Assembly (NCBI GenBank): GCA_964474695.1
Contig: CAYYTK010000007.1
Location: 62,001-126,000, forward strand
DNA from: DAOUBP01 sp964474695
GTDB lineage: Bacteria > Chloroflexota > Anaerolineae > CG2-30-64-16
Length of the DNA: 64,000 bases
Reading direction: 5' to 3'
This document shows, one piece after another, positions 35,959-44,964 of the stretch. The position numbers and the translations under genes are program-made. Every line of letters starts with the position of its first letter. Position 1 is the first letter of the stretch. The notes under the pieces were generated by a model. The model did not search any database, had not been told where the DNA came from, and was given only the letters and a program-made list of their open reading frames with translations.

Positions 35959-37316
35959 TGGTTGCGCCTTCGTCAAACGTCACGCCAGGGCAGCCCCTTG
36001 TGCAGTTGACCAACGTGTGGAAGCGTTTCAGCATGGATCGTGGCTCGAATCGCTCCTGGCAGGAGACCTTCACACGGTTGTTTCGTCGTACACGGATTGA
36101 AGCAGACGATTTTTGGCCGCTGCGCGATGTTTCGCTGACCGTGAATGCCGGTGAATGTGTGGGCATCATCGGCGTGAATGGCGCAGGCAAAAGCACGCTG
36201 CTTAAGCTCGTGGCGGGGGTTTTGGAACCGACTGCGGGTAGCGTCTCGGTTAACGGTCGGGTAGGGGCTTTGTTGGAACTGGGGGCAGGGTTTCACCCCG
36301 ATTTGAGCGGCCGCGAGAACATTTACCTCAACGGATCGATTCTGGGGCTGAGCCGGGCCGAGATCAAGAAGAGCCTGGACGAGATCATTGACTTTGCGGA
36401 GCTTGAACATTTCATCGATGTGCCGGTGAAGCACTATTCCTCCGGCATGTATGTGCGACTTGGTTTCGCGATTGCTGTGCATGCGATCCCCGACATCCTG
36501 TTGATCGATGAGGTGTTGGCCGTGGGCGACCGCAGCTTTCAGACCAAGTGCCTGGAAAAGGTTGCCGACCTGCGCCGTGATGGTGTGACAATCATCTGGG
36601 CCTCGCATGATCTGAGCCAGGTGGAAGATTTCTGCACGCGCGTTGTATGGATCGATGAAAGCCGTGTGATCGCGGATGGCGCCCCCGGCGAAAGCGTTGC
36701 CGCCTATCTGCGTTCAATCTATCAGAACGACGATGCCCGGCTGGCAGAGGAAAACCAAGCGCGCGGGGAGATGCTCCACGATCAGGATGCACCGCCAGAA
36801 CCCGAGGAAAACGAGGTTGATGATTGGACTGAGCTTGGCGCAAGCAAGCGCGCTGATCGCCGGCGCCACTACGGCAATGGCAAGATACGGATCACAGATG
36901 TCGAAATGGTCGGCGCGAACAATGACAAGCGTTGGGTCTTCCAGGCGAACGAACGACTCCGCATCCGGATGAATTACGTCACTGAGACTCGCATCGATGA
37001 ACCGGTTTTTAGTATACTGATTCATCGCGATGATGGGCTTTACGTGACTTCTTCCAACACCTATCAAACGGAAGGCCTGCCGGCCATCGATGGCCGTGGC
37101 AGTATCGAGGTGGAATTCCCGGGCATCGAACTTGCCAGAGGATCATATCTTTTGTCCGTAGGCGCTTATGGCCGACCCGATTTCCCCTTATGGAGCGACC
37201 CTGCCGATTTCTACGACCGGTTGTTTCGCTTTCGCATCGAGTCGGAGCGCCAATTCCATGGTGTCGTGGCTCCCCGGACCTCCTGGCGTATCTTGGCTAA
37301 CGGAAATCAAAGATGA
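35958..37316 (+). CDS. wzt: ABC transporter ATPase with C-terminal glycan-binding domain (Wzt-like)
   Basis: This 452-aa protein has an N-terminal ATPase domain (1-260) with Walker A GVNGAGKST near residue 71, signature YSSGMYVRLGFA and Walker B ILLIDEVLAVGD. After an acidic linker (EEPPEPEENEVDD-like), residues 300-450 form a beta-sandwich of the Wzt_C type that recognises the chain end or modification of the exported polysaccharide. Several methyltransferases in the locus could supply the terminal modification such domains read. It overlaps the next gene by four bases. Confidence 0.9.
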   Translation: MVAPSSNVTPGQPLVQLTNVWKRFSMDRGSNRSWQETFTRLFRRTRIEADDFWPLRDVSLTVNAGECVGIIGVNGAGKSTLLKLVAGVLEPTAGSVSVNGRVGALLELGAGFHPDLSGRENIYLNGSILGLSRAEIKKSLDEIIDFAELEHFIDVPVKHYSSGMYVRLGFAIAVHAIPDILLIDEVLAVGDRSFQTKCLEKVADLRRDGVTIIWASHDLSQVEDFCTRVVWIDESRVIADGAPGESVAAYLRSIYQNDDARLAEENQARGEMLHDQDAPPEPEENEVDDWTELGASKRADRRRHYGNGKIRITDVEMVGANNDKRWVFQANERLRIRMNYVTETRIDEPVFSILIHRDDGLYVTSSNTYQTEGLPAIDGRGSIEVEFPGIELARGSYLLSVGAYGRPDFPLWSDPADFYDRLFRFRIESERQFHGVVAPRTSWRILANGNQR

Positions 37317-39769
37317 GCGAACCAATGGCGGTCGCGAGACCAGGCCCACTGGACGGGTCTTCGGTTGAGGGCGACTTCTATGATTATGTTCATGCCTGTG
37401 GCTACGTCGACCAGGCATGGAATCGGCATGTCCTCGAGTACTATGTCCCCTACTTTGCGCATTGTGAGCAGGTGCTTGATGTCGGCTGTGGGGAAGGGCA
37501 GATGCTCGAGCTGTTGGCCGCGGCAGGGATCTCAGCCTCAGGCATCGATGCGGATGCAAGGATGGTTCGCATCTGCCAGGAACGCGGCCTGCAGGTGCAG
37601 ATGACCAGCCTGTTCGATTTCTTGCCTGATCAGCACGCGAGGTTCGACGGCATCTTCAGCAGCAACCTGATCGAGCATCTGACTTCTGAACAAGGCGCCC
37701 GGTTCGTGAGCCTGGCGTTTCAGGCCCTCAAGCCGGGAGGCATCTTGCTGATCGCCACGCCCAATCCCGAAAGCCTGATCGTCCACACGCATGAGTTCTG
37801 GCGCGATCTCACCCACGTGCGGTTGTACCATCGCTCCCTTTTGGAGTTCTTGCTTTACCGCGCCGGGCTGCGCAACATCGCATCGAATGAGAACCCGTAT
37901 ACTGCCTGGCAGCTTGCTGAATCGCGGGCGCTTTCATTGCCTGCGCTCGGGCATCGCGCGGCCGGGCTATCTGCGGCGGCGCGGCCGGAGGCGGGATCGC
38001 AGCGGAGCTCGAATAGTGTCTGGGCCCCGGCAAGCGCGCGCCAACGGCTGGCGTGGTGGCGGCGGCCGGCCTGGTGGTTGAGACGCCGACTGGCGAGCTT
38101 CCTGGTGCGTTCGGTCATGTATGAGGAATTCACGACGATCGAACAGCGGCTGGACGAGCTCTACGGTGCAGCGAGCGAGCTGCATGGCGCGACGCAAGAG
38201 CTGGCCGCCAATGCGCAGGCGGCCGATTTCGCTTTGGAGACATACGTGCGTTCTCTGAGAGAAGTCCTTGCCGGCCGCCTCGTTTCTTTGGAAGGCGCCG
38301 TTAATCCTCCTCTACGACGGCCCAGAGAGGTTTTTGTGGTGGGGATTAAGCCGCTTGGCGATGGCAGCATCCCCGAGTTGCCCGAAGAAGCGGCCAGGCA
38401 GACCGCCTCGTTGGCGTTGCAGACGCCCGAGGTTGCGGCGGAGGCGGCCTGGCCGGAATCGGATACGGCCGGCCCGAATCTTGCGGCTGATCCGGAGGTT
38501 GCTGAACTCACGACTGTGGCACAACCGCTGGCGCCGGTGCTTCGCCAGTACAGTGGCATGCCGCGAGTGGCCGTTTTCACGCCTTACCTGCCGTATCCGC
38601 CCGATAATGGGGGCAAGATCCGCAGCTATCACCTGCTGCGGGCGTTGACCGAACGGTGCGACGTGGACTTGTACAGCGTGCATTTCGGCGACGAACCGCC
38701 GCAAGAGACGATCACTGCGCTGCGGGAGTTCTGCTGCCAGGTGGTCTCGTTGGCTGTGGTGAAACCCTGGCGCACGCGGGATCGCTGGCGACGCGCGTTT
38801 GCGGCGTTGCCGAGATCGGCGGATTACTTTATGACGCCGGATTCTCTTGCACGGGCTGATCAGTATCTGCGCGCGGGCCAGTATGCGGCGGTGGTGGCAG
38901 ATGAGTTGTGCATGAATCCGTATGCGGAGCTGGCGCCCTATCTGCCACGCGTGATGGCACGTCAGAAGGTCGATCACCTGCATTATGCCGAGATGGCCAA
39001 GGCACGGCCGTGGGGCAGCGAAAAGGTCCTGGATTGGCTGGAAGCGACCAAACTGCGGAATTATGGGCGGGCAGCAATGCCGCGCTACCAGGCCTTCATG
39101 GCTTGTTCGCAGCACGATGCCGACATCATCGGCCGTGACGCCCCCGGGGTGCGAGCCCTGGTTGTGCCGAACGGCGTTGACCTGGATACTTTTGTGCCGC
39201 TGAACACGCCGAAGACAGGCAGGCCTATCCTGCTGTTTGTCGGCGCCATGCACTATTATCCCAACATCGATGCGATGAAGTTCTTCTTTGAGACGATGTA
39301 CGAGCAGGTCATCCAGGCGCTGCCGGATTTGCGGATACAGATTGTCGGCCATTCACCGGTGCCGGAGATCCAGCAGTTGGCTCAGCGATCCGGGGTAGAG
39401 GTGGTGGGCAGCGTGCCTGACATGCGTCCCTATCTTGACGCCGCGACGGTGTTCATGGTCCCACTCCGGCTCGGCGGCGGGACGCGACTCAAGATCGTTG
39501 AGGCTATGGCGATGGGATTGCCGGTCGTCTCGACCTCCGTTGGCGCTGAGGGGTTGGCGGTCAGCCCGGGCCATGATATTTTGATTGCGGACAGTCCATC
39601 CTCGTTCGTAGAGGCTACGCTGCGCTTGTTGAATGATGGCGAGCTCCGGGCGCATCTCAGCGCGGGTGGGCGCGAGCTGGCAAAGCACTACCATTGGCGC
39701 GAGTTGATGCGGCCGTTTGCCGACATGGTGGAGACGATCGCCAAACAGCGCAGCGGTGGGGAGCACTGA
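37313..39769 (+). CDS. Fused methyltransferase-GT4 glycosyltransferase
   Basis: This 818-aa two-enzyme protein has a class I methyltransferase in residues 40-230 (motif I VLDVGCGEGQMLELLAAAG; SSNLIEHLTSEQGARFVSLAFQALKPGG). An Ala/Glu-rich, partly coiled-coil linker spans 230-415. A GT-B glycosyltransferase fills 420-818 (FTPYLPYPPDNGGKIRSYHLLRAL; LLFVGAMHYYPNIDAMKFF; GTRLKIVEAMAMGLPVVSTSVGAEGL). The fusion and its place directly after Wzt suggest coupled chain-end glycosylation and methylation. There is no frame break between the halves. It overlaps the next gene by one base. Confidence 0.86.
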   Translation: MSEPMAVARPGPLDGSSVEGDFYDYVHACGYVDQAWNRHVLEYYVPYFAHCEQVLDVGCGEGQMLELLAAAGISASGIDADARMVRICQERGLQVQMTSLFDFLPDQHARFDGIFSSNLIEHLTSEQGARFVSLAFQALKPGGILLIATPNPESLIVHTHEFWRDLTHVRLYHRSLLEFLLYRAGLRNIASNENPYTAWQLAESRALSLPALGHRAAGLSAAARPEAGSQRSSNSVWAPASARQRLAWWRRPAWWLRRRLASFLVRSVMYEEFTTIEQRLDELYGAASELHGATQELAANAQAADFALETYVRSLREVLAGRLVSLEGAVNPPLRRPREVFVVGIKPLGDGSIPELPEEAARQTASLALQTPEVAAEAAWPESDTAGPNLAADPEVAELTTVAQPLAPVLRQYSGMPRVAVFTPYLPYPPDNGGKIRSYHLLRALTERCDVDLYSVHFGDEPPQETITALREFCCQVVSLAVVKPWRTRDRWRRAFAALPRSADYFMTPDSLARADQYLRAGQYAAVVADELCMNPYAELAPYLPRVMARQKVDHLHYAEMAKARPWGSEKVLDWLEATKLRNYGRAAMPRYQAFMACSQHDADIIGRDAPGVRALVVPNGVDLDTFVPLNTPKTGRPILLFVGAMHYYPNIDAMKFFFETMYEQVIQALPDLRIQIVGHSPVPEIQQLAQRSGVEVVGSVPDMRPYLDAATVFMVPLRLGGGTRLKIVEAMAMGLPVVSTSVGAEGLAVSPGHDILIADSPSSFVEATLRLLNDGELRAHLSAGGRELAKHYHWRELMRPFADMVETIAKQRSGGEH

Positions 39770-41016
39770 TGCGCATCGTTCGCCTGATCAATCTTTATCC
39801 GCCCTATGTGGTGGGCGGGTATGAGATGCTCACTCGCGATATCGTTGAGGAGCTGACGGCGCGCGGGCATGAGGTGCATGTCCTGACCGCGCGGGGCGGG
39901 CAACTCAGTGATCCTCGTGTGCACCAGGTCTTCAACTACAGCCTGGATGACAAGGACGCCCTCTTCCGTGGCGGCAGAAAGCTTACGGAAAGCGAGCTTT
40001 TTCGGCATCACATCTTTGATCCGACCACCTATCGGAACGTGCGACGCACGGTGCGGCAGTTGCGCCCCGATCTTGTGATCCTCGATAACCTTTACATGGC
40101 ATCAGCCGCACCCCTTCTGGCCGTGCGCGACGTTCCCTGCCCTGTGTTGGCTCAGGTCGCCGATAAGTGGCTGATCTACCAGTTGCGTGATTGGGGGTTG
40201 GTGTTGGGGCCGCAGGTCGGCTGGCGCAAGACAGCGGCAAGTGCTGTGCGGACCTTGATCCAACGTCCGTTGGCGCATTGGGCGCGCCTGGACGGCATCC
40301 TGGCGGTGTCCGATTTTATTCGCGCGTTCTATGTGGAAGCCGGGTTCCCTCGTGACAGATTGGAGACCGGTTATCTGGGTGTGAATACCGGCAGCATGTC
40401 GCCCAGGTCGCCCTATGCGCTGCATGATCCGATTCGCCTGGTTTTTGCAGGCAGCCTTTGGGAAGGTAAAGGCCCCCAGGTGCTAGTGGCTGCGCTGCGT
40501 TTGCTGAGGCAGATGCCGGGGGCGCCGAGGTTTCATCTGGATATCTTTGGTGAAGGAGCAGAGGGCTTTAAGCAGTATTTGCTTGGTCAGATTCGCGAGG
40601 CAGGCCTGGAGGATCAGATCAGCTTTCGCGGTTTTGTAGCAGTGGACGAACTGGTGAAAGTGTTGGCTGAATCGGATCTTTTTGTCTTTCCTTCGATCTG
40701 GGATGAGCCGTTTGCCATCATGCCGCTGTTGGCGTTGGGCAGCGGCCTGCCGCTGGTCGCTACGCGTGCCGGCGGCACACCGGAGGGGTTCGTGGATGGG
40801 AAGACCGCGCTGCTGATTGAGCCGAACGACCCCCAGGCGTTGGCGGCCGCAATCGCACGCCTGGTCCAGGATGAGGCGCTGTGCAACCGTCTGCGAGAAA
40901 ACGGTCTGCGGGATGTGCAGGCGCGCTGGAGCTTCAAGGCTTATGTGGATCGCCTTGAGGAGTTCTATGAGCGGGCGCTGCAGCGACGCCAGCGAGAGAT
41001 GGGGAACGGCCGATGA
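39769..41016 (+). CDS. GT4-family glycosyltransferase
   Basis: This 415-aa GT-B enzyme begins MRIVRLINLYPPYVVGGYE, with LVFAGSLWEGKGPQVLVAALR and PSIWDEPFAIMPLLALGSGLPLVATRAGG in the donor domain. The start is the ATG overlapping the previous TGA (TGATG). A longer in-frame start at 39694 lies within the fused gene. Its N-terminus resembles the two tandem glycosyltransferases at 44965 and 46241. Its 3' end overlaps the epimerase gene by four bases. Confidence 0.87.
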   Translation: MRIVRLINLYPPYVVGGYEMLTRDIVEELTARGHEVHVLTARGGQLSDPRVHQVFNYSLDDKDALFRGGRKLTESELFRHHIFDPTTYRNVRRTVRQLRPDLVILDNLYMASAAPLLAVRDVPCPVLAQVADKWLIYQLRDWGLVLGPQVGWRKTAASAVRTLIQRPLAHWARLDGILAVSDFIRAFYVEAGFPRDRLETGYLGVNTGSMSPRSPYALHDPIRLVFAGSLWEGKGPQVLVAALRLLRQMPGAPRFHLDIFGEGAEGFKQYLLGQIREAGLEDQISFRGFVAVDELVKVLAESDLFVFPSIWDEPFAIMPLLALGSGLPLVATRAGGTPEGFVDGKTALLIEPNDPQALAAAIARLVQDEALCNRLRENGLRDVQARWSFKAYVDRLEEFYERALQRRQREMGNGR

Positions 41017-41960
41017 GGACTTTGGTGTTGGGCGGCAACGGTTTCATCGGTTCACACCTGGTGGATAGACTGCTGGCTGAAGGCCATGCCGTGCGCGTGT
41101 TCGATCGGAATGAGGAGTTGTATCGCAAGCCGCTGGCCGGGGTTGAGTATTGCCACGCGGATTTTGGGAATCGCACCCTGCTTGCTGAGGCCCTGGATGG
41201 GATAGATATCGTTTTTCATTTGATCAGCACCACGGTGCCGAAGACGTCCAACGACGACCCGGCGTTTGACGTGACGTCGAATGTCGTTGAGACCATCGCG
41301 CTGCTGGAGAGGTGCGTGGCGCGCGGCGTCAAGAGGACCGTTTTCCTGTCAAGCGGCGGGACGGTGTACGGTGCGCCCGCTGCGCTGCCGGTCACAGAGG
41401 ACAGCCCCACCAACCCCGAATGCTCCTATGGGATTGCCAAGCTGACGATCGAGAAGTACCTGGCGCTCTTCAGCCATCTGCATGGCCTTGACTATGTTGT
41501 AATCCGGCCCTCCAATCCGTACGGACCCCGGCAGAACCCGTTCGGCATTCAAGGTGCGATTTCCGTCTTCCTTGGCCGCGTCGCCGCGGGCAAGCCCATC
41601 GAGATCTGGGGGAATGGCGAGATCGTGCGCGATTACATCTTTGTCGATGACCTCGTCGAAGGCATCTACAGAGCGGCGACACAGACCTTGAAGTCGCGCA
41701 TTCTGAACCTGGGCAGCGGCCAGGGGCACTCTCTCAATGCGATCATTGCGACCATGCATGACGTGATCGGCGATCAGGTGCGGGTGGTGCATACACCCAA
41801 ACGTATCTTCGATGTGCCGCAAATCTACCTGGATATCAGCCGGGCGCAGCAGGAATTGACCTGGCGCCCCGTGATGCCCCTGGCAGCCGGTATCCGGCAA
41901 ACCTGGGAGTTTGTCCGAAGTATTGTTTCGGAACAACAATCGACGCCTCAACAGGCCTAA
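41013..41960 (+). CDS. NAD-dependent sugar epimerase/dehydratase (GalE-like)
   Basis: This 315-aa short-chain dehydrogenase of the extended type has a Rossmann NAD site LVLGGNGFIGSHLVD at residues 3-17. The catalytic residues are SSGGTVYG (Ser) and YGIAK (Tyr-x3-Lys). SNPYGPRQNP and NLGSGQGHSLNAI are further family contacts. It probably supplies an epimerised nucleotide sugar (for example UDP-galactose or a related hexose) to the neighbouring transferases. UDP-glucose 4-epimerase is the likeliest but not proven activity. Confidence 0.85.
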   Translation: MRTLVLGGNGFIGSHLVDRLLAEGHAVRVFDRNEELYRKPLAGVEYCHADFGNRTLLAEALDGIDIVFHLISTTVPKTSNDDPAFDVTSNVVETIALLERCVARGVKRTVFLSSGGTVYGAPAALPVTEDSPTNPECSYGIAKLTIEKYLALFSHLHGLDYVVIRPSNPYGPRQNPFGIQGAISVFLGRVAAGKPIEIWGNGEIVRDYIFVDDLVEGIYRAATQTLKSRILNLGSGQGHSLNAIIATMHDVIGDQVRVVHTPKRIFDVPQIYLDISRAQQELTWRPVMPLAAGIRQTWEFVRSIVSEQQSTPQQA

Positions 41961-41973
41961 GTGGGAGACTATG

Positions 41974-42906
41974 ATGTCAGAAGATGCTGTTGACAAAGCT
42001 AAATCGCGTTGGGACAATGCCTACGAAGGGGATCATGCCGATCAGGCGCACATCCGTAATATCTACACGTTAGCCTCGGTGGAATACTGGCAGCTCTATG
42101 GGAATGCTCGTTTCGGGAATACCGGCAGCGAATATAATTGGATGTCGTGGATGAAGCGGGTATACGGCGCGACGCGGCGTCACCGTGTGCTGGAACTGGG
42201 CAGTGGCAACGGCGATCTGTCGCTTGATCTGCGTCGGATGGACTTCGCAGACGAATTCGTGGGCCTCGACATCTCCGAGATCGGCGTGCAGATGGCCAAC
42301 CGCAAAGCTGAGGAGGCAGGCTACTCCAATGTCAAATTCCTCCAGGCTGATTTGAATCGGATCGTATTGGAGCCCCGGTCCTATGATACGATTGTCGTGC
42401 AAATGACGCTGCATCATATCGAGAATCTTGAAGGGGTATTCGAGCAGGTGGCACAAGCCTTGACCCCTGGAGGCATATTCCTCGTCAACGATTATATTGG
42501 CCCGACTCGGTGGCAATTCACGCTCCCGCAGTTGCTCATGGCGAATGCCCTGATCCAGATTCTGCCGCGACGGCTGAAGGTGAGTTGGCCTAACGGGAAG
42601 ATCAAACTGGGCTTGCGGCGTCCAACCATTCAGCAGATGATCGACATGGATCCATCGGAGGCTGTGCGGTCCGGGGAGATCGTCTCACTGTTTCAGCGTT
42701 ATTTCACGGTGGAGCATGAGATTGATTACGGAGGCAGCATCTCTATCCTGGTTTTGGATAACATTATCAGCAATTTCCGCGCCGACGACCCTGGCAGCAT
42801 GAAGTGGCTGAAGATGGTCCTCGCGGTGGATCATTGGGCGCGACGTCTTGGCCTGGTGCCTTCCATCAATCTGGTGCTGGCAGGGCGTCCCAAGCATGAA
42901 GCCTGA
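41974..42906 (+). CDS. SAM-dependent methyltransferase
   Basis: This class I methyltransferase of about 310 aa has motif I RVLELGSGNGDLSLDLR, FVGLDISEIGVQMANR and VQMTLHHIENLEGVFEQVAQALTPGG. ATG codons at 41971 and 41974 follow GGGAG (41963-41967); the second has the better spacing. A long C-terminal region after residue 200 (lid-like helices) is unassigned. It overlaps the following membrane gene by 11 bases. The acceptor is unknown. Confidence 0.83.
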   Translation: MSEDAVDKAKSRWDNAYEGDHADQAHIRNIYTLASVEYWQLYGNARFGNTGSEYNWMSWMKRVYGATRRHRVLELGSGNGDLSLDLRRMDFADEFVGLDISEIGVQMANRKAEEAGYSNVKFLQADLNRIVLEPRSYDTIVVQMTLHHIENLEGVFEQVAQALTPGGIFLVNDYIGPTRWQFTLPQLLMANALIQILPRRLKVSWPNGKIKLGLRRPTIQQMIDMDPSEAVRSGEIVSLFQRYFTVEHEIDYGGSISILVLDNIISNFRADDPGSMKWLKMVLAVDHWARRLGLVPSINLVLAGRPKHEA

Positions 42907-44953
42907 GATCGGCGTGGCCAGGTCGGAAGCAAGGGGGACGGCGAGTGATCCGGTAACGGCTGTGGAGCCGGCATACGGCGGGCTTGCGGCGGCGCTGATC
43001 ACCTGGAGCCTGCTGGCCGTGGTGCTTGCCGAGATCGGTTCTTTTCCTGGCTGGGCGTTGGCGGCGGCCAGCCTGGTCTCCGTCCTGGTCGGGTTGAGTT
43101 TCTGGCGCCTTCAGCGACCGAGCGTCAAGCGCGTCTCGCGTCGCGAGATCCTCTTCATTGCGATGATTCTGCTGGCTGGTCTGCTCCTCTACGCGTGGCC
43201 AGCCGAACACTATTTCTTGCTTGGTGATTCGGCGATCTATCCTAATACCGCTGCGCGCCTGGTCAAAGAAGGCGATCTGACATACACCTTTACGCCGCTG
43301 GATGGGTTGACTGCTGCTCAGAAGGAGCTGTTCTTCGTGCCTGGGGCCAGCCAGTTCAGCCACGCGCCCATCGAGTCCTATTCAGGCTTGCTTGATGGCG
43401 CTTACTATGTCATGGATGTTGCGCAGAACGAGATCGTGGCGTCGCGTCCGCCGCTGATCATGGTGTGGATGGGGTTGTTCGGCAAGCTGTTCGGCCTGCG
43501 CAGCATGCTCTACGTCACCCCGGTTTTCGGGGTATTGAGCTTGTTGGCAGTCTACTTCCTGGGCAAACGGCTGTTTGGCCGCAGCGCCGGCGCCCTGGCG
43601 GCCGTGTGGCTGCTGCTCAGCTTTCCACAACTCCACTTTTCCCGGACTCCATATGCCGAGGTGATCGGGCAGTTTTTCGTCCTGGCGACACTGTACTATC
43701 TGGTTGTTTATCTGCAGACGCGGCGGATCGCCCTCATGCTGGCAGGCCTGGCGGCGCTGGCAGTCAGTTTTGCCGCGCGGGTGGACGCAGTACTCGTGCT
43801 GTCCGCCATCGTGTTCTTCTTGCTGATCCTGCTCCGGCGGCGCGATGTGAAGGGCTTGCTGGTGGGCCTGGCGGGCCTGGCGGCCGGCTTGGGTTACACC
43901 GTATTGACGGTCAACCGGCCGTACGTCGGATCCACGATAGAGTTGTTGCTGGCGGGGCACTTGCACGCGCTGACGCGGCCGGCGGTATTCGTATCGTTGC
44001 TGGTGGGCGGCCTCCTGGTTTTCGGACTGACCGTCGTGGCAGTGCGGCGCGTATCTGTGTTGCCCAAGCAGCGCATCGTCCGTGGCGGAATCATCCTCTT
44101 CATGGTGCTCGCTGTCGGTTACGCGCTGCATGTTCGGCCATTGATGCCGGAGTACACCTGGTTGGGCGGGCAACAGCTTGAGACGCACAACAACGAGATC
44201 ATGGCGATTACGGCCCAGTACATCAGCCCGGTCGCGTTCTGGTTGGCGGTGGGGGGTGCAAGCCTGGCGATCTGGCGGCGCCGTCTCTTCTCCGAGCAAA
44301 ACCTGCTGGTGGTGTTTGTCGTTTCCCTGGCATCGATTCTGTTTTGGAAGTACACGACCGCCAGGGTATACCCGGTTGCCTTGCGTCGTTTGCTGCCGGA
44401 GGTGTTGCCCGGAGTGATGCTGTTGGGAGCCTTTGCCTTGAGTTGGCTGGCCCAGCGCCGGCGCTGGCGGCCGGTCGCGTTGGCGCTGGCCGGGCTGGTG
44501 GCCGCGTGGCAGATCGGCGTTTCCGGACCTTATTGGTTTTACCGCGAGGCGCCAGGCGCCTGGGATTTCATCCAGACGCTGGCGGAGCGCCTGGATCCCG
44601 ATGCCTTGGTCCTGTTTGAGCCGCAGAAGGGTGATTCCGTTGTTGGCTGGTTTGCTGCGCCTCTGTGGTCTATCTATGACCGCCAGGCGCTGCTGCTTAA
44701 CCAGGGGCCGCTGGATGCGCGTACTTTGGATGGCGCGTTGTGCCATTGGCAGCAAGAGGGCCGCACGGTTTATGTGATGGCTCAGCGAGACCCGGTGCAA
44801 TGGTGGCCCGGTGAGTTTCGGGGCAGCACCGAAGGCCAGGTGAACTGGCCCTCCAGCATCATCGGGCAATCGATGCGATTCCCTCCGTATATCTGGCGGT
44901 TCGACTTCATGTTTACGATCTATCGTTTGTCGTCCGGCGCGTGCCCGGCCTAG
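42896..44953 (+). CDS. Polytopic glycosyltransferase-like protein (ArnT/PMT type, GT-C)
   Basis: This 685-aa membrane protein has about eleven to twelve helices. An early periplasmic loop contains LLGDSAIYPNTAARLVKEGDL, whose Asp fits the catalytic acid of GT-C enzymes. FSRTPYAEVIGQFFVLATLYYLV and a C-terminal extracellular domain follow. Such proteins transfer sugars from polyprenyl phosphate donors to glycans, lipids or proteins. I used ATG 42896; the frame continues back to 42848 inside the methyltransferase gene. The exact acceptor is unknown. Confidence 0.8.
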   Translation: MKPEIGVARSEARGTASDPVTAVEPAYGGLAAALITWSLLAVVLAEIGSFPGWALAAASLVSVLVGLSFWRLQRPSVKRVSRREILFIAMILLAGLLLYAWPAEHYFLLGDSAIYPNTAARLVKEGDLTYTFTPLDGLTAAQKELFFVPGASQFSHAPIESYSGLLDGAYYVMDVAQNEIVASRPPLIMVWMGLFGKLFGLRSMLYVTPVFGVLSLLAVYFLGKRLFGRSAGALAAVWLLLSFPQLHFSRTPYAEVIGQFFVLATLYYLVVYLQTRRIALMLAGLAALAVSFAARVDAVLVLSAIVFFLLILLRRRDVKGLLVGLAGLAAGLGYTVLTVNRPYVGSTIELLLAGHLHALTRPAVFVSLLVGGLLVFGLTVVAVRRVSVLPKQRIVRGGIILFMVLAVGYALHVRPLMPEYTWLGGQQLETHNNEIMAITAQYISPVAFWLAVGGASLAIWRRRLFSEQNLLVVFVVSLASILFWKYTTARVYPVALRRLLPEVLPGVMLLGAFALSWLAQRRRWRPVALALAGLVAAWQIGVSGPYWFYREAPGAWDFIQTLAERLDPDALVLFEPQKGDSVVGWFAAPLWSIYDRQALLLNQGPLDARTLDGALCHWQQEGRTVYVMAQRDPVQWWPGEFRGSTEGQVNWPSSIIGQSMRFPPYIWRFDFMFTIYRLSSGACPA

Positions 44954-44964
44954 CGTAACGGCTT

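Noticed and set aside
43382..44869. Long antisense open frame (495 aa) opposite the GT-C gene
   Set aside because: Same Gln/His/Arg-rich shadow composition over a membrane-protein gene; the plus-strand gene has clear family features and couples with its neighbours.
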